This document shows positions 20,956-32,535 of a stretch of 64,000 bases of DNA, one piece after another. The position numbers were made by a program, and so were the translations under genes. A model generated the notes under the pieces. It ran no database searches. It had not been told where the DNA came from and saw only the letters and a program-made list of their open reading frames with translations. Source of the stretch: Ascochyta rabiei. Lineage: Eukaryota; Ascomycota; Dothideomycetes; Pleosporales; Didymellaceae. Numbering within the stretch: position 1 is the first letter of the stretch; each line of letters starts with the position of its first letter. The stretch spans positions 1,116,001-1,180,000 of the forward strand of contig NC_082409.1 of the NCBI RefSeq assembly GCF_004011695.2, read 5' to 3'.

Positions 20956-21970
20956 ATGGCGATCGAAAAGGTCATGATTATTGGCGTAAGAGGCAGCCTC
21001 TGTTGGGCGTGGCGTCTGCTAACACTCGCAGAATTGGGAGCTCGGTCTAAGCATCATCAACGCTTTCCTGCCTTCTGGTGACAATCAAAGGCACTCGAAC
21101 ATACAGCTGTCGATCCTCACAAGCCCGTCACAGTGGCTACGCCTGCCACCACATGTAACCACCAAAGACGTTGAGCACCGCAAGTCCGACTTCTCGCCTG
21201 CTTCGCTCAAATCTGCGCTCACCGGGCAAGACCTGGTAATCAGTACCACTGCCGGAGGAGATTCAGAGCAGCAGATTGGTATCGTAGACGCCGCCGTCGC
21301 TGCAGGTGTAAGCCGATTCATGCCCCACGAATTTAGCCATGACACGCTCAACGAAGGAATTGAGAAGCGCACAGTGAAGTCAGCTGGACGTGCAAAGGTT
21401 GTTAAACATCTGCGGACAGTCTCTGCAAACACACGCAACTTCGAGTGGGTCGGTGTTGCGACAGGCTACACGCTCGACACTGGCCTCATCAGCGGCAGTC
21501 TTGGCTTCGACATGGAATGGCACAGCGCTACGATCCACGGCATCGGCACAGAAACCTTCGCCGCCTCGAGTCTACAGCGAGTGGGACAAGTCGTGACACG
21601 CGTGATTGAGAACTGGGAAGGTGTCAAAAACCAGTACATCTACGCAGCTGGCGTCTTAACCTCCGCCAACGAGATCCTGCGAAGCGCCGAAAAAGCCACC
21701 CACCGAGAGTTCGCAGTCGGCAACTACGACGTTGAAGACTGCATCAGAGAGGGCGAAGCACGCATCCAGCGCGGATTTCCTGACTCGGGAATGTTCTTGC
21801 TGGAACGCAGCATCCTCTACGATGAGCAGCTAGGTGCTGCAGAACCGTTCGAGCTGTGCAGCAGCAATGAACTGTTGCAGCTTGTGCCTGAGTCTGTCGA
21901 GACAATCGTATCGAATGCCTATCACGACTTCAAGCATCACGGCAAGCCTGGGTGTGGATGCTCATCGTAA
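20956..21970 (+). CDS. NmrA-like / isoflavone-reductase-family NAD(P)-binding protein
   Basis: Exon 20956-20985 (10 codons, MAIEKVMIIG) joins exon 21032-21970 across a 46-bp intron with a CTAAC branch, giving 322 residues. The fold is an atypical short-chain dehydrogenase of the NmrA/PCBER group: beta1 KVMIIG, DLVISTTAG at beta4, the family marker segment GVSRFMPHEFSHD, and the WVGVATGYTLDTGL region. These proteins reduce aromatic or phenylpropanoid-like substrates or sense NADP. The dinucleotide loop is unusual: the expected GxxGxxG is replaced by G-N-W-E-L-G at the exon junction, which may weaken cofactor binding or mean that the real junction differs. The C-terminus ends in a GCGCSS motif. 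Probably cytosolic. Confidence 0.8.
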
Positions 21971-22699
21971 ATACGGCCCGTGATGGATGGAGCGTCAGCT
22001 TGGACATCCACTGCAATCAACTGACCCACATACAATTTTGCCCTATCAGGCAGGTCAGCACAAGTCGTGATGCTGCGAACGCCTGCTTGTATGTTTTATC
22101 ACAGCACAGACGTAAGATGCATTTAACAGGGGGTTTCCCCCTTGATGTTTAAGAATCTGAACGAGCCCCTGGGCGGATCTGCCCGGCACCACCAAAACCT
22201 CGTCTTAGTACTTCGCTATCAGCACTCGTCCGGATGACCGAGCCCCGCTTACAGATCATCATTTTTAATCCATCATCCTCACCGACTCTCCGTCCGTGCC
22301 TCGAGCTTCATTTCTCTTGCTCCGACCGGCATCCGAGCCAGCCTTAACTGGGCGCGCTAGCGACATTTTGTGAGCCGGCCCAAGCGTCTTCATCTGCGAC
22401 GAGAATTCTGATTGGTCAGAGCGAGCACGCTGCGCGCCAGGGGGAAGCGTGTAGGAGCATCATGCGAACCTCGACCAGCTAGTCGTATGGCGTACCTCGT
22501 AGCCTAACAATCTGATGGCCCATCGTGGGTACCGAGGTGGGTTGAGGTATATACTGAGGGCCTCTCCCTCAATCTTGCCGGGTTTCGACGCAACAACTTC
22601 TCGTACGAAACAAGAATCTCCATAAGCTTAATACCCACCAATACCTTCCCATACCAAACCCGAGAACTCAGGTCCAATCAACCACCATCACGCAGCAAG
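21971..22699. other. Intergenic with TATA-like element
   Basis: No gene is visible. A TATATA element at 22548-22553 and a long CA-rich leader precede the small frame starting at 22700, supporting transcription there. Confidence 0.45.
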
Positions 22700-22942
22700 A
22701 TGCCATCCCAACGCCGGCTCCGAATCAACACGCGACCGCAACCGGTCGACCCGCTCGAGCAACGCTTCTCCTCGCCAAGTCTAGTGCCAGGGATGGGCAT
22801 AATGAGCCTCCTCTCGATGCTCCTTAACATTGAGGAGAAGAGCTACGACCAACAGTTCTCCCCACGACGAGCCAGCTTCCCGCGATCCAACTACCCAAGG
22901 ATTGTGATTACGCCTGCGGCAGAGTCTGGCATGGCAACATGA
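22700..22942 (+). CDS. Small hypothetical protein
   Basis: A single-exon frame of 80 residues. It is basic and proline-rich (MPSQRRLRINTRPQPVDP) with a short hydrophobic helix in the middle (GMGIMSLLSMLLNIEE). It has no signal peptide or recognisable domain. The start has a good context (cagcaagATGcc) and lies about 150 bp after a TATATA element, with a CA-rich leader as in the other genes here. I cannot assign a function; a chance frame is possible. Confidence 0.4.
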   Translation: MPSQRRLRINTRPQPVDPLEQRFSSPSLVPGMGIMSLLSMLLNIEEKSYDQQFSPRRASFPRSNYPRIVITPAAESGMAT

Positions 22943-23764
22943 GCAAGGCCGTCGTTGAGGTGCGCCTTCCAAGGGCGCTGATCAAGACGATGACAAGAAC
23001 GTTGAACATTGAACGACAACATCAACGACATGTTACGAACGGCGGCGCGCTCTCAACCAGCATGCGGGTGTAGTGATCACCCAGCACCGACCACAACGGC
23101 AACGACCAACAAGACAACCTCCGGGGACATGTTGGATCGACCAACCAAGGCCTTTTTGAATGCTTAATCTCGACGAGCAGCTTGGATTTAGAAGCAGAGT
23201 GCTGAAGCAGTGCGTACAAAGAATAGAGGCGCGGGGAGCTGGCAAAATGATTGAGAGGAGCAGCGTGGAGGAGACGTTGATATAAAGACGTGAGGGTATA
23301 CAGTATATGCTGGAAGAAGTCAACATATGTACTACTGTAATTCCCAAAAGCATAGCACAAGATGGACAGCCAATAGGGCGGCAGAACTGGAGAAAACATG
23401 TCAGACGGTAGCAAAGCAAGAAGATTCCAAGATTGCAATCGTGCAATCGTAGACTGTCACATTGTTCATATGTCGTTGTACAATGCTTTGCCCGTGTTGT
23501 GTGGACCCTTGCTTAGGCAATCACGTCATGCTCAACAACGCAGGGTCCAACAGCATGGGATGTACACAGCAGGGTCCAGCAGCGTGGAATGCACCCAGTG
23601 TAAGCAGCCGGACTCCCCACGACGCCGCACCGTGACACAGTCACCACCCTCGGCATGTTGGCGGCAGCAGTCCGAGTACGCGAGGAAGGTCATGCGGTAT
23701 CGCCGGTCCTGTGACGCATCTCCCAGATTCCCCAGCAAGGCGTCTTGGCGCACTCTGCTCGGCC
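22943..23764. other. Intergenic upstream of the MFS transporter
   Basis: No gene is supported. Overlapping minus-strand frames at 23022-23446 lack any family signal. The right end must be the transporter promoter and leader. Confidence 0.45.
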
Positions 23765-25649
23765 ATGGTCGAGCAACACGAGCTCTCCGCTCTCCCCGCC
23801 CCCTTCGCTCCAGCACACACCATGCTGGCCAACGACGACGATGAGCATGAGCAAGCTACGCCCACCTCGCGCCTGCACACACGCACGCTGCTGAAGCTCG
23901 ACTGTGTGCTGCTGCCCTTCCTCGCGCTGCTCTTCCTCTTTAACTCGCTCGACAAGTCCAACGTGAGCTCTTGTGTGCATGTGCGGTGACCAAGACAGCG
24001 AAACTAACAGACACGTCAGATTGGCAATGCGGAATCCGCGCACTTCACCACCGACATTGGGCTCGGCAAGGGCGACCTCAACACGGCCGTCGCCCTCTTC
24101 TTCGCCTTCTTCGTCGCTCTGCAACCCGCTGGCGCCGCGCTGGGCCGCAGGTATGGCATGGTGGCCTGGGTGCCGTCGTGCATGCTGCTGTGGGGACTCT
24201 GCACGATGCTGCACGTCTGGGTAAGGAGCAAGTGGCAGCTGTATACGCTGAGGATTGTCATTGGCTGTCTGGAAGGTAGGCCCCGCCAGTCTTGCCTTTG
24301 GTTTAATCAGAGGTAGAAGACGATATAGATGACTAACCATCTCAGCTGGCTTCTACCCCGTCACCGTCTCCTACCTCTCCCTCTTCTACACGCGCTTCGA
24401 GTTCGGCCGCCGCCTCTCGCTCTTCTACGGCCAGGCGGCTGTCGGCGGTGCCCTCGGCGGCATCATCAGCTACTTCGTCTTCAAGCACTTCCCGGACCGA
24501 CATGGCGACGACGCCGACGTGGACTCGCGCTGGCAGTCGTGGCAGGTCTTGTTCCTGCTCGAGGGCGGTCTGACGGTTGTCGTCGCCCTGGTCGGCTACG
24601 TCTGGCTCCCGCACAGCGTCGAGACGGCCTGGTTCCTCTCGCCTAAAGAGCGCCGCTACGCTTCGTCGCGCGTCGTCAAGGACCGAGCGGCGCAGGAAGG
24701 AGGCACCGCCAGCACAAAGCACCGTGACTCCAACGACGAGCTTGCGCACGACGGAGAGGCCCGCGGCCTGCTGACCCCCGCCCACCCCGCGACATCCGCC
24801 TCGGCAACGCTCGACGACCGCGGCCTGAGCCCCCACGACGTCCTCTCCGCCCTCGTGTCCCCGCGCATCTGGCACCTACTGGCCTGCAACATCCTCTCGG
24901 CCATCCCCGTCTACGCCTTCTCCGTCTTCCTGCCTCTCGTTCTTGCTCCGCTCACCGGCCACAAGGCCTCGCCCTCGCTGATCAACCTCCTCACTGCACC
25001 CCCGCACCTCTGCGGCGCCATCACTCTCTACCTGTTCGCCTCCTACAGCGACGAGCACCACACGCGCCTCCGCCCTATCCTGGTCGGCCTGCTCATCATG
25101 GTCTTGGGCCTCTCGCTCGTCGTCGCCCTGCCCACCGCCTGGCCCATCCCGCGCTACCTGTCCCTCAACATCCTCATCTCAGGCGCCTACATTGCGAGCC
25201 CACTTACCGTCGCCTGGATCAGCGGTAACACACCCAGCCCCGGCAAGCGTGCGCTCCTGCTCGGCATCAACGGTTGGGGTAATCTCGCGGGCGTCATCTC
25301 TGCTTTGCTCTTCTCGCCCGCCTTTGCCGACACGGGCTATCTCGTCCCTTTCTTCTGGACCCTCATCTGCGTCGGTTGCTCGGCAATTGGCTATGTTTTG
25401 TTTCTGCGCAGTCTGACGCGCGAGAATGAAAGGCGGAGACTGCTCGTCGACAAGTGGGACAGCGAGGAGCGAGAGCGCGAGAGACTCGATGGCATGGGAC
25501 CCATAGTCCAGAAACGCCGTTGGGTCAAACGTCTAGTCGTAGCCATCCGCAAGAGCGAGCTCATGCCTGGGTTGGCCGACTGGCTCGAAGAGGCTGTGCA
25601 AGGGGGCAGACAGGGCGACGAGAAGATGACGTTTGTGTACGGTCTTTGA
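23765..25649 (+). CDS. MFS transporter, anion:cation symporter (allantoate-permease-like) family
   Basis: Exons 23765-23962, 24020-24275 and 24346-25649, with 57- and 70-bp introns, give 585 residues. The frame is open upstream to 23711 but only with GTG, so the ATG at 23765 is the start. The family signature LFLFNSLDKSN-IGNAESAHF at the end of TM1, TLRIVIGCLEAGFYP in TM4 and the FYTRFEFGRRLSLFY loop identify the ACS group, which imports organic anions such as allantoate, vitamins or other acids with protons. About 12 membrane helices are split by a long charged middle loop (GTASTKHRDSNDEL to SATLDDRGLSPHD). The C-terminal tail is cytosolic and charged. Substrate cannot be read from sequence. 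It is convergent with the decayed transcription factor to the right. Confidence 0.88.
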
Positions 25650-25894
25650 TATCGCTTCTTACGCCGTGTGATGTTTGGCAGTGTTCAGATACCCATAGAC
25701 GGCGCGTACATGTCACACCGTCAAATTTCACGATGAAGTCTGAAGTGTACACAAACCGAGCATGGCAAAAACATCATGATCTGATACACGAACAAACACA
25801 GAGAAAGTGGCCCACACGCTATAGCGCATACTAAACCTGAGTACAAGGGCGTGTCCATCCTTTGTATTGCACTGCTTCTTACTTCGCGTACACA

Positions 25895-28548
25895 CTATAC
25901 AGTACAGAATAGCCTTAGCAAGGTGTATTGAGTAAAGCAGACCCACGGCGCATAAAGCGGCACCCACAGCATGCACTTCCCTGCAGAGAGAATCCCGGCG
26001 CCTCCAAGCGAAACGCAGTGAAGTCGTTCCGTGGTGCGGGAGGAGGGGAGCTGGAAGGTGTCGAAGTGGAACTCGGCAGACAGGGTGCTGGTAAAGAACC
26101 ACTCCGGGTCCTGCAAGAAGTGAGCATCAAAGTTCCACGTGGCGTCTGGTGGGGGTGGGTGCGAGGACGGAAACGCGTCGGGTTCTGCGGTAGCGGCGAA
26201 GAATGAGCGTGAGGGTGAGGTCGTGGACATGTCGTGTCTGTAGGCCCCTGGTATTCCATCCCCATCTCCGCTCTCGTTCTCAGTCCCTATTGCGTTGCCC
26301 GCCCCAGTCGGCACACCTCTGCCGGTAATATCATCCGCGCCATCGCCCCTCCCATGTCTTCTTGACCAAAACATCCTCCTTCCACATGCGAGATCAATCG
26401 GCTCGCTGTGCTCCCGCTGATACACGTCCGCCAGCACTCTGCGCATCTCCTCGACCGCGGGCTTCGCAGCCGCAGTACTGCAGCCTCGGGGTCGCGTCCA
26501 GCCTGCAGCGCGTCGATGCGAGCGAGCGCGCACGCGAAGAAGACGACACCCTTGCCGTCCGTTTCGCCGTTGTGCAGTCGCGCCCGTGCCATGCGGTGCG
26601 CCGACTCCAGCGCAGCGCAGCGTACAGCAGCTGCGACTGTGGCGGTGGTGTGCCCGGGTGGTGCACCGCCGGTGCGTTAGGCACGATTGGTGCGGTGAGC
26701 TGGCATGTGTGCGCGTGCTCCTCCATCTGCGTGTGCAGCTCGTAGTACACAGTGGATATGGCGTACAGCATCAGCTCCTTGAAGAAACCAGCGGCGCGGT
26801 GCGTTAGCAGCGTCCAATCGTCGGTTCGGCCTGGGATAGGTGGCGTCGCGGGCGCGAGAATGGCAAGGGAGATATCGAGGCAGATTTTATTGTGAGAAGT
26901 GGTACTGCGGATTATCTTTTGCTTTGGTAAAGTATGGGCGGTGCAGACCGAGGGTGAAGCGGCGGACCAGCGCATCGTGTAGTTTGATCTGGAATGGCGT
27001 GATGCTGGCGCCGTGTCTGAGCGTGTCTCTGAAGAAATCGGTCCTCGATTGACAAAGTATTGTGAGCTCCTTGCCGAAGCGGAGGCATTCAGAGTAGGGA
27101 AGAACGAAGCGTAGGTGGTTAATCAGATGAACAAACTCCAGGCGCAAGGCTAGAGTGCCTGTAAAGGCGATGTGTATGCTACAGTCTGTGCAAACATCAG
27201 GTGGTTTGGCGTTGAGCGGATCCTCGCCTTGTTCGCGTAGGTCCTCGTCGTTGACGTTGGAAGGCGGCTTTGTATCGTAGTCTTGCGCAGATATCATCGG
27301 TGGCATACCCATGTCCATGCTGCTCTGCACAGTGAGCTCCAAGACAGTCGCCCACAGTCTTCTGCGTATTACCGCGTGGAAGGTGTTAATCTTGCCGAAA
27401 TACGACGGATCCCTGTGCAGCCCAAGATACATTGCAGTCCTCAGCAGCGCACCGGCAGCGATCCAAACATGGTCGCCTTCGACGTTGCAGACTTGCTTGG
27501 CAACAAGCACAAGTATCTGGATCTGAAGACCGGCCATGTTCAATCGTGACTTTGCGTGCGGTGCAGCAAGCCAGCTCTCGGCAGCCTGAATCCATTAAGC
27601 GCAAATAACTCTCAGTCGAGGTTGGTCAACACCGCTGTAGAACGGAACTCCTATATCACACACGAGCATGATATTGAGCACCGATGGCTTATCTGTGATC
27701 CTGCCAGACCAGTAGGCTTCGTATTCCTTGCGGAAGGAGGGAACGTGGAGCACTCTGAAGACACCTTCGAAAGTGCGCAGGTAACCGTCGACAAGAATAT
27801 CGCAGGTGGCCTTCAGCGGCAGAGAGTCTACTGCTTCCAGGGAGATGGTAGGTAGCAGCATGCGTGCCGATTTCAGTATACGTCCCACAGTCTTGAGCTC
27901 GTTGATGGTCTTGTACAACTCGGTTGACTTGTTGACCTCTACACGATCTGTAGCTGGGTTCAAGGTTGTGTTCGCGTCGCCCAGGGCCTCATACTGTTCC
28001 AAGGTCAGCGACTAGCTGGTTCATGGCCACTGATGTACTGACAGGCTCCATAACTTTCATCCAATGGCTCTGACCGAAGAACGTTGACTCTTGAAAATTA
28101 CCACTAATGTCAGTGAGTATGTCTGAGATTGGGCGTGTATCGCCCTCTGAGAGCGGGCGGTTGGAGGCCGTTGCCCGAAGGCGTTCATTCTCCTTGAAGT
28201 GGGCTGTGACGAGCGATGAAGGCTCAGTATATGCATGCGAGCTTATGTCCAGCGTCAACCTCTCGGCTGGCAGAAGCTGGGGCTCCAGTCGATTATGTTC
28301 GCCCGGGGTGTCTGATGCAGCGTGGCAATTGGTGTTCTGTTCGAGCTCTGGAGAAAGCCGAGCCGTATTTCTCCTTGCAACCTCTCGAACCCGGTTTGTT
28401 TGCCAGTTCGTACGCCAGGTCGAGCAGGTCTATAGGTGCATGTCTCTGACTTGATCCTGATACACGCTCCGCAAGGCTCTCTACAATCACATCTGACCTT
28501 GCGCATGCGGCACTCGACGCAGGAGAGGGCAGGTCGCCGCCGGCGCTT
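25895..28548 (-). pseudogene. Decayed Zn2Cys6 transcription factor
   Basis: Remnants lie in the right order for a fungal binuclear-zinc regulator. The zinc cluster (C-x2-C-x6-C-x5-C-x2-C-x7-C, from 28521) is preceded by a basic KRRRR. A Fungal_trans domain follows (IMLVCDIGVPFYSG, GLHRDPSYF, RRRLWATVLELTVQSS, LGLHRPYFTKAK), then a C-terminal part with DPEWFFTS. A normal 49-bp intron sits at 28042-27994. Lesions: TGA directly upstream of the KRRRR frame with no obvious first exon; an in-frame TAA at 27597-27595, where family alignment expects a residue just before W-I-Q-A-A; a +1 shift near 26898 between QYHFS and KICLDIS; a 5-bp tandem duplication (cgctg) near 26610; and another shift near 26500. 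A weak 45-bp intron could hide the TAA, but not the shifts. Assembly error is the alternative. Confidence 0.75.
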
Positions 28549-30423
28549 GGGGGGCCATCATTATCTACATCTGCTCGAGCCACACTGGGGAGCTCTTCGT
28601 TCATGGTGACGCCTATCTGCAGACCAATTCGCTTCGTTGCAAAGGTAGGTGCAGGTATGTGACGCGAACACGGGCTGCTCTGTAAGGAAGTCGGCAAATT
28701 CGGTGTTTTCCAATTTGCCGTGCAGCCAGCTTGTTATGCCAGCCCAGGCATGCCACTGTCCCTCAATGACCGGCTCAGTATGCATTATGATATCGCTTTT
28801 GGCTACAGTTTTGTGCCTTCATTGTTGTATGTGTGATGTCTGAGGTGGCAGGAGAGCAGCTAAAGGATTGCGCCACCGCTTGCGGGGCAATTCGGCGCCG
28901 AACAGCACGCGACCCTTTCATCGCAGCTGCCCCCTTTCGTTGCATCTGTCCCCTTTCATCGCGGCTGCCATCAGCCCATCAACGACGCAAAAAAGGATTT
29001 GCGGAACATGCCGAAATCAGCGAGAGAGGCGTTCGAGCCAGTCACAATCAAGTCCTGTGAGGTTCTGTTTCGCTCGTATCAAGATACAAGTCTTCCTGGT
29101 CCCTGCTTTCCTTGCGTCAACCCTTCTTCCTACCTCAGAGACATCGCATGTCGCATGTGCAACACTGAAATACCACATATCATACGCACGAAGAGAGCTC
29201 CAAGCGGCCTTGATTTTCCCTTTACTATAGGTGTCTAGTTGTCGACCGAGGATAGACAGGTATGATGCTTTGTAGTGTCCTTCATCTGTCAATAGTCTCT
29301 TTCTATCTTTCCGCGTTGCTCCTATCTCGAGCACGTCCATGATCCTCTGGTCCCTTTTGGGCTATACTCGCGTCGCTTCGTTATAACATCCCTGGTGCGC
29401 TAGGTTGCTGCATGGCACCTCACCAACCTTGTCTTTGTTGGTGAATTTGGACTCACTGCTTACACCTCCGCCTCATCAGCGTTCGCTTTCACCTGAGCTT
29501 GTATTGATTCCACTGACCTTCGAGTCGAGCATCCGTATATGCTGCGTGGTCCAATAGAGAATCCTGTTTCGTTTGAACTTCGGCAAGTACGATGCTCCAA
29601 GCATTGCGTGCTACAAGCCTGCGTTGTCGCAACCACCATCCCCGCGCCCACTCGTGTTCTAACAGGACACTGGAATCGGCATCGTTACCCGGTTCAAGCT
29701 ACAGGAACAAGCGCTGCATCTAGAGTCTGATCATTTGCCAATGCGATGCGGCGTTTATCTGGTCGCCATATGCCGACTCGGGCTTCATATTTCGCAATTG
29801 CCGCCATCAAACGCGAATTTTGTGGCTTCTGGAAGTCGTGTGTGCACCAGCGTGTATTCTATCTGATCAAACGGTGGAGAATGGAGCCACATTCAGATAA
29901 TTCACATTGATGTGAGAACCATGGGGCAACAGGTACTGCTCTCGATCGCCCTACACCAGTCTGATACAACCATGATATACTGTCAACCGCTGATATTTTG
30001 AGTTAGCATCAAAATATTGGAAAGAAGATCCGGCATATATCAAGCCTTGGACCTGTCTCTGACGCGATCCTACTTTCGTTCCCCACGACCAACAAGAAAT
30101 CCTCTCGGTCCGAACCGACTTAGCACTTGCATTGCACAATGGTGTATACTTGATATGGTTCTGTGGGGCAAGTGGCAGGGTACTATATGCAAGTCAACCC
30201 TCTTGTTCATGCCCCACGCGACGCGACGATTGTGCCATGAAGGGGTATAATGATGTGCCTTGAACCGTTGCGCTACATGCGGCTGAACGCAGTCCGAAGA
30301 TCGGGCTATAGGGAACTAATATAAAGCTTCTGTAGTACGGGCAGTCCATAAGTTGCCAACGACCGCACCAGTATTTGTCAAGAAACCTACAGCTCGAAGT
30401 CTGGCTCCGCTCAATTACACTTC
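28549..30423. other. Intergenic 1.9 kb; triplicated 19-bp repeat
   Basis: No gene is supported. Three adjacent 19-bp copies (CCCTTTCATCGCAGCTGCC-like) lie at 28913-28969. The right end holds the promoter of the permease gene. Confidence 0.5.
30320..30326 (+). promoter_or_regulatory. TATA box of the permease gene
   Basis: TATAAAG lies about 100 bp before the ATG at 30424, at normal spacing for a regulated fungal gene. Confidence 0.5.
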
Positions 30424-32535
30424 ATGATGGTCTCCGGTCTCTTCAACAGGAAGACCAAAGCTGGGGACGATGGCCCAGGTCACGTAGCCGACGAAGGAGA
30501 GATGTCCGATGGTAGTGTGCAATATGTCATCGAGAAGTCTGGTAACACCCAAGAAGTTTCCTATCAGGAGGCTTCTGGCGCTCCAGTTGAGACAGATTCG
30601 CCCCTTGGATACTCAGTCGGAGCCATCACGATCATTTGTCTGAACCTTAGCAAAATGATTGGAACCGGCATCTACTCGACGCGTAAGTCTCTTACAGGCG
30701 CTATCGTTGATAGCCAGCTCATCAGTACCCCAGCTTCTACCATTCTCAATTACACTGGCTCGGTCGGTGCTTCGATGTTTTACTGGACGTCCGGTTTCTT
30801 CATCTCCTTGTCGTCTATGGGAGTTTACCTCGAGTATGCGGCTTATTTTCCCAATCGCTCTGGTTCGGAAGTCGCGTACCTCGAGCAAGCCTACCCGCGT
30901 CCAAAATACTTCTTTCCGGTCGTCTTCGCCGTGCAGGCTGTCATTCTGTCTTTTAGCAGCAGTAACGCAATCGGTCAGTAAGAACACAACGTCTGATGTC
31001 ATTTCACTGACGGTCCATAGTGTTGGCTCAGTATCTATTCGCCATCAATGGTTCCACGCCTTCTGCATGGGAGCTGAAGGGCGTCGCAGCTGCTGGCTAC
31101 ACTGTGACTGTCTTGTGTGAGTTCAAAGATAATAATCACAGCAGGTCTGGATCTAATGTCTTTACAGTGCTGTGCTTTCACACCAGGTACTCGTACTGGT
31201 TATCAAATGGTATTGGTATCATCAAACTAGTGACCTTAGTGTTCATATCGATCACTGGCTTAGTGGTACTCGGTGGCCACACGCGCGTGCAAGATCCACT
31301 AATGAACTTCCGAGAACCCTTCAAAGGCAACATAACCCCATACGGTGCCACCACGGCTCTATATAGAATCATCTTCTCATATGCTGGCTATGAAAACTCG
31401 TTCAACGTAGCCAACGAGATCAAAGTACGCGTCCGCCGAGTACAGCGACAAATATAGGACTTGCGCTGACTCTGTTCCAGAATCCAATCAAATCGATCAA
31501 GAAAAATGGCTTCATTGCCTTGCTCCTTGTCACCGTACTGTATATCCTGGCTAATGTTGCCTTCTTTGCAGCTGGTCAGTGCTCACGCTGCGGGTCTATT
31601 TCTTCAACCGCTAACGTCTGTATTCAGTCCCCAAGGCCGAGTTGCAAAATGCTGAACAAATTGCGGCTTCTTTGTTCTTCACCCATGTTTTCGGTTCTGG
31701 CGGCGCCGTCAAAGGGTTGAACTTCCTTATTGCGTTGAGTGCCTTCGGCAACCTACTCGCTGTGCTGATAGGCCAATCTCGCCAAATTCGAGAATGCGGG
31801 AGGTAAGTGTTAAAGGTCTCAATAGGCGTTGGCAGTGTTGCTAATTTCCCCTAGACAAGGTGTCCTTCCTTATCCGCGCTTCTGGGCATCGACCCGCCCC
31901 TTCGGCACACCACTCGGTCCTTATTTTGTCAAGTGGCTCTTGACCATGGTCATGATTGTCGCACCTCCCGCTGGCGATGCGTTCAACTTCATCGTGGATC
32001 TGCAGGTCTACCCTGGTTCGCTCTTTAACTTGACATTGGCCATTGGCCTTATCTTCACACGCAACCGTCGCAAGAGACTCGGCCTTCCCGAGCCCAGCTT
32101 CAAGGTCTGGAATCCTGTTCTGGCCTTCAATATTTTAGTGAATCTCTACCTTATCGTTATGCCTTGGTACCCACCACCCAGTGGCAAGGGCGATGTGTCG
32201 TTTTGGTACGGAACGTATATTGTCACTGGTATTGCGATGTAAGTTGATTGTACTCGAGCGTGTGGAGAACTATCTAACATTCCAAAAGCCTTGTTGTGTG
32301 TGGTCTGTACTACATAGGCTGGATCTACGTCATTCCCAAGGTTCGTGGGTACCAGATTCGGCAGGGACTCATCACCTTGGACAGCGGAGCGAGGACCCAC
32401 CAGCTGATCAAAGTACCTGTGAGCGAGCTAGCCGCTTGGGACGCGACTCATGATGCTCTGGGTCGGGACCTAGCTGATGGCAATAGCTCGCAGCAGAGCG
32501 CGCCAGAAGATTCGGTTGTTGCGCACAAAGCTTGA
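30424..32535 (+). CDS. Amino-acid permease, high-affinity methionine permease (Mup1/Mup3) type
   Basis: Eight exons (30424-30682, 30734-30973, 31021-31116, 31168-31424, 31481-31574, 31628-31802, 31855-32238, 32289-32535) join in frame across 47-56 bp introns and give 583 residues, close to yeast Mup1. It is an APC/LAT-superfamily transporter with about 12 helices. The cytosolic N-tail is acidic. TM1 carries the substrate-binding glycine motif LSKMIGTGIYST. The segments FFISLSSMGVYLEYAAYFPNRSGSEVAYLEQAYPRPKY, IFSYAGYENSFNVANEIKNP and FGNLLAVLIGQSRQIRECGRQGVLPYP (each read in shorter pieces) are hallmarks of the Mup1 group. It probably imports methionine and related neutral amino acids at the plasma membrane. 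An ATG one codon later (30427) could also serve. Confidence 0.9.

Noticed and set aside
23711..23764. N-terminal extension of the MFS transporter
   Set aside because: The upstream open frame begins with GTG, which is not a credible start in a fungal nuclear gene; the ATG at 23765 is used.
28913..28969. Possible CRISPR-like array
   Set aside because: Copies are directly adjacent without spacers and the genome is eukaryotic.
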